Of a stretch of DNA of 64,000 nt, positions 58,864 to 64,000 are shown piece after piece (within the stretch, counting starts at the first letter, position 1; each line of letters opens with the position of its first letter). A program made the translations under genes and the position numbers. The notes beneath the pieces were generated by a model that was not told where the DNA came from, made no database searches, and saw only the letters and a program-made list of their open reading frames with translations. The stretch is taken from assembly GCA_001464065.1 (NCBI GenBank), contig LNDN01000003.1, forward strand, positions 1 to 64,000. Direction: 5' to 3'. Source of the stretch: Acidobacteria bacterium Ga0077522 (GTDB lineage: Bacteria; Acidobacteriota; Vicinamibacteria; Vicinamibacterales; Vicinamibacteraceae).

Positions 58864-59727
58864 TCACGGCCGACGGTTGCGGAACTCGTCGCTCTTGCGG
58901 AGTTCGTTGGCGACGTCGCGTTCGGTCCACTTCTCGCGCCAGACCCTCTGCACGTAGACGTCGGCCCCCGGATCGGGATCCCGACCGAGCACGCTCTGAT
59001 AGGCACGGGCGACGACCTCGCGCGCCTTCGCCTCGGTCATCGTGTTCTTCTCGCGATACTCCGGGCTGTCGCGCAGGGCGGTGCGGACGTCGGCCTCGGT
59101 CCACCCCTTCGTCTTCACCTGCCGGCGGAAGTCCGACAGGCCGCCCGCATCGGGGGCACGGCCGAGCACGTCGCGGTACGCGCGCGTGATCATCTGATCG
59201 ATCTGCGCGTCGCTGAGCTCGGCCTTCTCGCTGCTGCGGCGCAGGGCGTCGCGCACCTGCCGCTCGCTCCAGCCGTCGTCGAGCATGCGCCGGCGATACT
59301 CGCGCAGGCCCTGTGGATCGGGGTCGCGGTCCAGGATGTCCTGATAGGCGCGGGTGATGATGCGGTCGATGTCGGCCGACGACGGGCGCCTGTCGTCGTT
59401 GCCGGGCCGGTCGCGGTTGCCGTAGCCACCATTCCCACCGTAGCCGTTGCTGTTGCCATAGCGGTCGCGGTCGTCACGCTGGCGGCGCAGCTCGTTACGG
59501 ATGTCGCGGTCGGTCCAGTCGTCCTCGTACACGCGGGTTCGATACAGCCGAATCTCGCGGCTGTCCGGCCGGCGACCGAGGACATCGTCGAAGGCGCGCT
59601 CGATCATGCGATCGACGCTGCTGGCGCTCTGGGCCTGCGCGGCGATGGGCGTGAGCACGACACCGACGGTGGACAATGCCAACGTGGCCCCGAGCATCCA
59701 CGACAGGGGGAAGAGCGTTCTGGTCAT
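58864..59727 (-). CDS. Exported DUF4214-like repeat protein
   Basis: 287-aa exported protein. Signal: LSWMLGATLALSTVGVVLTP. Four copies of a ~55-residue helical repeat with the core RAYQDILDRDPDPQGLREY (variants RAFDDVLGRRPDSREIRLY, RAYRDVLGRAPDAGGLSDF, RAYQSVLGRDPDPGADVYV), each followed by a second helix of the WTERDVRNELRRS type. This is the DUF4214-like surface/adhesin repeat. A low-complexity linker (DRYGNSNGYGGNGGYGNRDR) separates repeats 1 and 2. AAGGAUG-type ribosome-binding site upstream. Binding partner unknown. Confidence 0.82.
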   Translation of the reverse strand: MTRTLFPLSWMLGATLALSTVGVVLTPIAAQAQSASSVDRMIERAFDDVLGRRPDSREIRLYRTRVYEDDWTDRDIRNELRRQRDDRDRYGNSNGYGGNGGYGNRDRPGNDDRRPSSADIDRIITRAYQDILDRDPDPQGLREYRRRMLDDGWSERQVRDALRRSSEKAELSDAQIDQMITRAYRDVLGRAPDAGGLSDFRRQVKTKGWTEADVRTALRDSPEYREKNTMTEAKAREVVARAYQSVLGRDPDPGADVYVQRVWREKWTERDVANELRKSDEFRNRRP

Positions 59728-59806
59728 GTCATCACATCCTTTCGGGTCACTGCGGCCAGCTGAACCCTCTGCTCCAGAGCATACGTCGGGCTGGGCTTGC
59801 GATGAC

Positions 59807-59833
59807 GGACCGCTCGGAGAGCGGTCCCTACCC
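59807..59833 (+). repeat. REP-like hairpin element with covarying stem
   Basis: Stem GGACCGCTC / GAGCGGTCC around GGA, then CTACCC. It differs from the copies near 43.2 kb at two stem positions, and both are matched by compensating changes in the other arm. Confidence 0.7.
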
Positions 59834-59851
59834 ATCGTCTCGGGCCGACGG

Positions 59852-60458
59852 CTACATGCCGGTCAGCCAGTCGGTGCCGAGCCAGTGGCGCTTGCGTTCG
59901 TCGAGCCAGCCACCCTCATGATGGAACGCCAGCCAGCTGTTGAGGAAGTTGAGGAAGTCGGCGTCGCCCTTGCGCACGGCCATCGCGGACCGCGTCACCT
60001 GGAGCGGCTGCTCGAGCGGCTGGACGAGGCGATCGGGCGCCTGCCGCACCACCAACTGCGGCGACGGCGTGGTGACGAGCACGCCATGCGCCTTGCCTTC
60101 GAGCACCGGGGCGAGCGGATCGGCGTCGGCCTGGACCTTGACGAGCGTCGCTTTCGGGAACGTACGGGCGGCGATGCCTTCCTGGCTCGTGCCGGCCATG
60201 ACCACGAGGCGCACGTCCGGCGTATTGAAGTCGGCGACCGACGTCTTCGTGCCCGCGAGGGACTTGCTGGCGATCAGGTGCATGGCCCCGACCGACGTGG
60301 CGTCGGTGAAGTTGACGACCAGGGCGCGGGCCGGCGTGATCCAGAGGCCGGTGGCGGCGACGTCGGCACGAACGGCTCGTTGGCCACGACGCCGACGCGC
60401 AGGGTGCCGCGTGTCGGGATGGTGGCCAGCGTGTCCACCGCCGGGCGGGCCCACACCG
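59852..60458 (-). pseudogene. Solute-binding (amino-acid ABC-type) protein remnant with internal deletion
   Basis: C-terminal and N-terminal pieces of a periplasmic substrate-binding protein. The N-terminal piece reads DTLATIPTRGTLRVGVVANE and PFV, the usual first strand. It then changes frame directly into ADVAATGLWITPARALVVNF and TDA, the segment normally found 60-70 residues later. The rest (HLIASKSLAGTKTSVADFNT, TSQEGIAARTFPKATLVKVQ, GKAHGVLVTTPSP, WLAFHHEGGWLDERKRHWLG) runs to a stop at 59852. The lost part contains the first ligand-binding lobe, so the product cannot work. The 5' end is fused to the fdhD fragment. Confidence 0.72.
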
Positions 60459-60575
60459 GAACGGCTGCCCGTGCAGGCGGATCTCCAGCGGCGCCTCGGT
60501 GGCGGCCCGGTCTTCTGCGACGGACCGCTGTCCGTCTCGGACGCGCTGCACCTCCATGGCCCGCCAGGCGTGGTT
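60459..60575 (-). pseudogene. fdhD 5' fragment, second copy
   Basis: A 39-codon piece reading HAWRAMEVQRVRDGQRSVAE then DRAATEAPLEIRLHGQPF, matching the N-terminus of the intact fdhD at 52632-53432 (SSAWRAIEVERVRDGQRSRA...). The reading then breaks off into the solute-binding-protein remnant. Part of the eroded duplicate block. Confidence 0.85.
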
Positions 60576-60605
60576 TACGGGACGGATCCAATCGGGGAAC
60601 GGGAG

Positions 60606-60690
60606 AGGAAAGGAGACAGGAGTCAAGGCCTGCTTCCTGCACGCTGTGTCCTTCCCGGATCCCTGACTCCTGAGTACTATTCAAGGCTCT
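60606..60690. repeat. Imperfect repeat tract with AGGAGTCA/TGACTCCT arms
   Basis: AGGAGTCA and TGACTCCT form 8-bp inverted arms about 46 bp apart, in an otherwise low-complexity gap between the fdhD fragment and the methyltransferase copy. Confidence 0.45.
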
Positions 60691-61344
60691 TTATCCGTGA
60701 TCGCGAGTCCGCCGCCGCGTTCGTCGACGGTGGTCTCCAGGTTTGGCGTCGCTCGCAGCAGCGCCAGGTAGTCGCGCGACCCCTGCGCGCCCCGTCGTCC
60801 GCTCTCGCTGACGTTGTGCGTCCTGTAGCAGCCCCCGACGACGAGCTTGGGCAGCACGGCCTTGAAATAGTTGGGATACCAGTCCTTGTCGGCGTCGCTG
60901 ACGACGAAATCGAAGGGGCCGGGCAGGGCCGGCACGATGGCGTGCGCGTCGCCGAGTCGGGCGTCGATGAACGTCGACAGTCCCGCCGCTTCGAAGTTCT
61001 TCAATGCCTCGCGATGCCTCGACTCGTCGAGCTCGACGGTAACCAGCTTTCCGCCGGTCTTGCTCAGCGCCCACGCGATCCAGAAGCCCGAATGGCCGGT
61101 TGAGGTGCCGATCTCGAGGGCACGGGTGTACCTGTGCTTGACGATGAGGGCGTGCAGGAGCTGTCCGTCGGAGTCGGGGACGTTCAGGTCGCGCCACGTA
61201 CCGGCCCGCTCAGCCAGGAACGCCTTGACGCGGGTGTCCAGCGCGGCCTGGTCGTGCGGTGGCTTCTGGGCCAGCAGCGTCGGGGGCCGGCAGCGCAGCG
61301 GCGATGACGAAGGCGAGCGAGGTGACACGGGTCAGTGCGGTCAT
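60681..61344 (-). pseudogene. O-methyltransferase, second copy, frameshift in the signal peptide
   Basis: Paralogue of the methyltransferase at 53619, with the same blocks RALEIGTSTGHSGFWIAWAL, LVTVELDESRHREALKNFEA, DARLGDAHAIVPALPGPFDF and SDADKDWYPNYFKAVLPKLV. The catalytic domain is intact, but the start MTALTRVTSLAFVIAAALPA is in one frame and PTLLAQKPPHDQAAL in another. Removing one C from the run of five (GGGGG at 61282-61286 on the plus strand) joins them as AALPAPTLLAQ. GAGGAGG before the ATG at 61344 is a good ribosome-binding site. If the frameshift is real the enzyme would need an internal start and would stay in the cytoplasm. Confidence 0.8.
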
Positions 61345-61424
61345 GGGTGGACCTCCTCGCACAGCATGCGCCTCGCCCTTACGGAGGCCGTGGCGTCGCC
61401 GTGAAAGTTCCGTGACGAGCCTCG

Positions 61425-61517
61425 ACCGATCACGGTCTGGTGCAGCAGCACGTGATTCAACACCGGCCCCAGCTCGTAGTTGGTGTCGGCGTCGGTGGTG
61501 GCCACTTCGACGGCCTC
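61425..61517 (-). pseudogene. trpB2 fragment, second copy
   Basis: A 31-codon piece reading EAVEVATTDADTNYELGPVL and [11 protein letters not shown], matching [31 protein letters not shown] region of the intact gene at 54386. Nothing on either side continues the homology. It lies in the same position relative to the methyltransferase copy as in the intact block. Confidence 0.85.
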
Positions 61518-61806
61518 GGAGCGGCGCGCCCGATGCCTTTCCATCAGTACCCGCATGAGCTGGCTGCTCGTCAGCATGCGCGCGCAACTTGCGATCCACC
61601 TCGCCATCGGCCTCTGGGTGTCTCGGCGACGTCACACGCTCGATCTGACCGGACGACCGACGTGAATCGCTCACGAAGGCTTCGTCGTCGAACCATCAGT
61701 CCACGCGCTCGCTATCAGTCCTGCCGGAAGTCTGACGGCCCGTTGGAGCTGGCAAGCGCGGGGTGACTGGGGCCTTCGTCATTTTTCTGATTGTCTTCTT
61801 GAGGGA
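61518..61806. other. Gene-free stretch between trpB fragment and fasciclin gene
   Basis: No convincing reading frame. It may contain further eroded sequence. The last 40 bp (T-rich, GAGGGA before the ATG) should hold the start signals of the fasciclin gene. Confidence 0.6.
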
Positions 61807-62238
61807 ATGCACATGACTGACACAACACATGACATCGTCGACACGGCTGTTGCGGCTGGGTCGTTCACGACACTTGTTGCTGCCGTGACCGCCGCGGGTC
61901 TCGTCGACACCTTGAAAGGCGCAGGGCCGTTCACGGTGTTTGCACCGTCGGACGATGCCTTCGCCGTCCTGCCAGCTGGCACCGTGGAAGACTTGGTCAA
62001 GCCCGAGAACAAAGACAAGCTCACCGCGATCCTGATGCTCCACGTCGTGCCTGGGAAGGTCATGGCCAGCGATGTCTCTGGACAGGTCATGGACCCGGCG
62101 ACTGCCGGTGGCGCGACGATTCATGTCGACGGCACCGACGGTGTGACCGTCAACGGCGCCAAGGTCGTGACCCCGGATATTGCATGCTCGAACGGCGTCA
62201 TTCACGTCATCGACGCGGTACTGTTGCCCAAGGGGTAA
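61807..62238 (+). CDS. Fasciclin-domain protein
   Basis: 143-aa single fasciclin (FAS1) domain: [60 protein letters not shown] and [16 protein letters not shown] are the two conserved FAS1 boxes and the YHVV/H-box region. No signal peptide is visible, which is unusual because most bacterial FAS1 proteins are exported adhesins. ATG 61807 or 61813; GAGGGA upstream. Composition looks less GC-rich than neighbouring genes, and the gene sits at the place occupied by pfkA in the other duplicate block, so it may be an insertion. Confidence 0.9.
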   Translation: MHMTDTTHDIVDTAVAAGSFTTLVAAVTAAGLVDTLKGAGPFTVFAPSDDAFAVLPAGTVEDLVKPENKDKLTAILMLHVVPGKVMASDVSGQVMDPATAGGATIHVDGTDGVTVNGAKVVTPDIACSNGVIHVIDAVLLPKG

Positions 62239-62255
62239 GCGTTTCCGCAACGCAG

Positions 62256-62283
62256 CGACCGTGGGCAGAGATGCCCCCGGTCG
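62256..62283 (+). terminator. Hairpin after the fasciclin gene
   Basis: CGACCG-T-GGGCA, loop GAGA, TGCCC-C-CGGTCG: an 11-bp stem with one internal mismatch starting 17 bp after the stop. No T-run follows, so termination efficiency is uncertain. Confidence 0.5.
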
Positions 62284-62666
62284 TTGCCGTCAGGTCGCTG
62301 GCGGCCAGAGGACGTTCGCGTCCTCGACGTACTGCCTTGTCGATACGGCAGCGGGCGGCATCGGTCTCAGAAACACGCCCGCTCCGTCGTCATCGACGAC
62401 CTGCGTGGGGCAGCTCGCGCCAGATCGCCTTCATGAGCCGTCTCGTCCGACGACGGCTGCATCGCCGACGAGGCCGCACGCCGCAGGCGGTTCGCTTACC
62501 CTCTCCATCCACATGAACTGGCTGCTGCTCGGCAGGCTCGCGTACCTGGCGATCCAGCCAGCACCACCAACGAGTACATCGCGGAGTGGCAGGAGGCGCC
62601 TGCCACCAAATCCGATGCCTACCTGTTCGGCATCGGCTTCTGCCAGAAGCGGTTACCGGGCGCTCT
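62284..62666. other. Gene-poor stretch with a possible coding remnant
   Basis: No full gene. From 62542 to about 62661 one plus-strand frame reads STTNEYIAEWQEAPATKSDA then YLFGIGFCQKRLPGAL without stops and with protein-like composition, but it has no start and no recognised family. Confidence 0.4.
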
Positions 62667-62999
62667 CTACTTTGCGACGAGCAACCTCTCGACCGCGTCG
62701 CGTCCCGTCATGCCCGGTGTCACTCCCAGGGCTGCGGCCGCGTGGCTCACTTCCAGGATCGTGGCGCCGAAGAGATCCTCAGGCTCGCGCAGCGGTACGG
62801 CTGGCGTGCCGCGGGCAATCGCCACGGCCAGACTGAACTCGTTCGCCGACCGAATGTCGTAGATGCCGCAGCCGACGAGCCCGTTGACGGTGTGAATCGC
62901 ACAGTATTGCCCGCCCGGCCACTGGTAGGTCGATCCGACGGCCTGCCCACCATCAAACTGCAGGGTGCGGTGCTCGGCATGAGGAAGCGACATGCTCAT
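62667..62999 (-). CDS. DUF1805 protein, copy 2 (full length)
   Basis: 110-aa DUF1805 (COG3377-like) protein. Blocks: YCAIHTVNGLVGCGIYDIRS, VAIARGTPAVPLREPEDLFG, LEVSHAAAALGVTPGMTGRD and the end VERLLVAK. AAGGAG before the ATG supports the start. It is the intact counterpart of the shortened copy at 56932. Similar proteins (YunC type) have no assigned biochemical role. It closes the second duplicate block. Confidence 0.85.
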   Translation of the reverse strand: MSMSLPHAEHRTLQFDGGQAVGSTYQWPGGQYCAIHTVNGLVGCGIYDIRSANEFSLAVAIARGTPAVPLREPEDLFGATILEVSHAAAALGVTPGMTGRDAVERLLVAK

Positions 63000-63127
63000 T
63001 CTCCTTGGCGAACGCTCACGACAGGCCGCGGACGAGACGTCAGCGGCGGCAGCACACCGCGGCAGCACGGCGTTCGTACACTGTAGCCTGAGAGCGACCT
63101 GCGCACGCTGACGCCCTCTCGTCCCGC

Positions 63128-64000
63128 TCACAGCAACGCGTCGCGGAGTCCACGCAGCAGCCAGAGCGCGGCGTCGAGCCGCGGCCACTCGAGGGTGAAG
63201 CGCCCAAGGGCGGCGCCGCGGTCCACCATCCAGTGCCACGCGGCGTGCGCCACGACCGCCGACAGGACGATGGTGCCGACGCGCTCGGAGGCCGCGCGCC
63301 GGAACAGCAGCGTCACTGGCGGCAGGATGAGCAGGAGCACGAGCACCTGTCCCAGCTCGACGCCGACGTTGAACGCCAGCAGTGACGCCACCAGATGCGT
63401 GCCGGCGAACTGGAGGGACTCGCGCAGCGCGAACCCGAAGCCGAATCCGTGGACGAGGCCGAAGGCGAAGGCCACCACCCAGCGATGGGTGAAGGTGGTC
63501 GCCATCATGTTCTCGACCGCCATGCAGACGATCGAGAGTGCGATGAGGGTCTCGATGAGCGGCGGGAACCAGAGGGCACGGGGCGCGAGGTCGAGCGCCG
63601 ATGCGATCAGCGTGATCGAATGCGCGACCGCGAAGGCGGTGACGACCGGCACGAGCGCCCGGAGTCGTCGCATCGGGATGGCCAGACCCAGAAGGAAGAG
63701 CAGGTGATCCGGGCCGCCGAGGATGTGGCCGAACCCCAGTTGCACGAACCGCCAGGCGGCCTGGTGCCACCGCGGATCGAGGCGGACGAGTCCAGGGTCG
63801 CCCACCAGTTCGAAGGCGCGGATGGCGCCGTCGGGTGGGAGAAACCGCAGGGCCGTGATGACACGCACGCCGAACCGCGCCACCGCCGGGTCGATCGCGA
63901 ACGCGGACCGGTCCGAACGGATGTCGAACTCCAGCAGCACGTCGAGCAACGCCTGGTTCCAGACGAGCCGCGTGTCGGCGTCGAGCGAAGGGCCCAGGAC
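63128..64000 (-). CDS. HupE/UreJ family membrane protein, partial
   Basis: C-terminal 290 residues of a gene that continues beyond the right edge; the reading frame stays open to 64000, so the TTG start in the ORF track is not the real one. After an ~75-residue exported-type N-terminal region (VWNQALLDVLLEFDIRSDRS) the membrane part shows HupE/UreJ blocks: RFVQLGFGHILGGPDHLLFL, AFAVAHSITLIASALDL, LIETLIALSIVCMAVENMMA, FAFGLVHGFGFGFALRESLQ and FNVGVELGQVLVLLLIL. The repeated His residues are the putative metal path in this family of nickel or cobalt permease-like proteins. The long N-terminal extension is typical of the acidobacterial branch. Confidence 0.88.
   Translation of the reverse strand, partial: VLGPSLDADTRLVWNQALLDVLLEFDIRSDRSAFAIDPAVARFGVRVITALRFLPPDGAIRAFELVGDPGLVRLDPRWHQAAWRFVQLGFGHILGGPDHLLFLLGLAIPMRRLRALVPVVTAFAVAHSITLIASALDLAPRALWFPPLIETLIALSIVCMAVENMMATTFTHRWVVAFAFGLVHGFGFGFALRESLQFAGTHLVASLLAFNVGVELGQVLVLLLILPPVTLLFRRAASERVGTIVLSAVVAHAAWHWMVDRGAALGRFTLEWPRLDAALWLLRGLRDALL

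Larger units (their letters stand above)
60459..62999 (-). repeat. Segmental duplication, copy B, eroded
   Basis: Same gene order and strand as copy A: fdhD fragment, methyltransferase with frameshift, trpB2 fragment, full DUF1805. The plus-strand gene inside is fasciclin here. Confidence 0.8.

Noticed and set aside
62586-63086. 166-aa plus-strand ORF over the DUF1805 copy
   Set aside because: It is the antisense frame of DUF1805; the same antisense frame is open over copy 1 because the sequence is duplicated.

Overview
The window is GC-rich (about 70% by eye), gene-dense and carries no tRNA, rRNA, CRISPR array or transposase that I can see. Its content points to a soil or sediment acidobacterium of the Vicinamibacteria (Luteitalea-like) type: many secreted hydrolases, two sulfatases, DUF1080, quinoprotein-like beta-propellers, PEP-CTERM sorting, FN3/PKD surface proteins and Tat-exported oxidoreductases. 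That placement is an inference from gene content, not a measured phylogeny.

Layout. 0-7.4 kb: a frameshifted M28 peptidase at the edge, a sulfatase, an FN3/PKD propeller protein, a Crp-family regulator, a TolB-like propeller and a PEP-CTERM protein. 7.4-20 kb: a decayed remnant, a ChaA-type antiporter, a glycine-zipper protein, a zinc dehydrogenase, a sialidase-fold propeller, a P1 peptidase divergent from nagA, and a giant serine-hydrolase/repeat protein followed by a secreted carbonic-anhydrase-like protein. 20-29 kb: porin plus CotH, a pseudo-receiver/HATPase protein, an XRE regulator with an internal deletion, a RspA/mannonate-dehydratase-like enolase, two lipoproteins, a YhbY protein and malic enzyme. 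29-37 kb: DUF1080, 3-hydroxyacyl-CoA dehydrogenase, a sulfatase and a hydrolase in a row; then a two-component system, a desaturase, and a cyclase with its MarR-type neighbour. 37-43 kb: a Vgb-like propeller, a quinoprotein pair and a cytochrome-HhH fusion.

43.2-49.1 kb is the most system-like part: six minus-strand genes, several with start/stop overlaps, behind a TATAAT box. They encode an S-adenosylmethionine decarboxylase, a DUF4178 zinc-ribbon membrane protein, a 61-residue protein, DUF350, a membrane-embedded aminopropyltransferase and a Tat-exported FAD amine-oxidase-like protein. Together they look like a membrane-coupled polyamine (or aminopropyl-transfer) pathway.

49-64 kb: an MFS transporter, fdhF/fdhD, an O-methyltransferase, TrpB2, a phosphofructokinase and a DUF1805 protein, and then a second collinear but eroded copy of fdhD-methyltransferase-trpB-DUF1805 at 60.4-63.0 kb. 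The two copies have lost different parts. A HupE/UreJ protein leaves the right edge.

Three genome-scale signals run through the window. (1) Ten genes have a TANNNT-like box ending exactly 6-7 nt before the start codon, which is the arrangement expected of leaderless mRNAs. (2) REP/REPIN-like hairpins with compensatory stem changes sit at gene ends, and the octamer GGGTAGGG supplies the stop codon of four genes. (3) Tandem heptamer repeats of differing sequence fill several short intergenic gaps.
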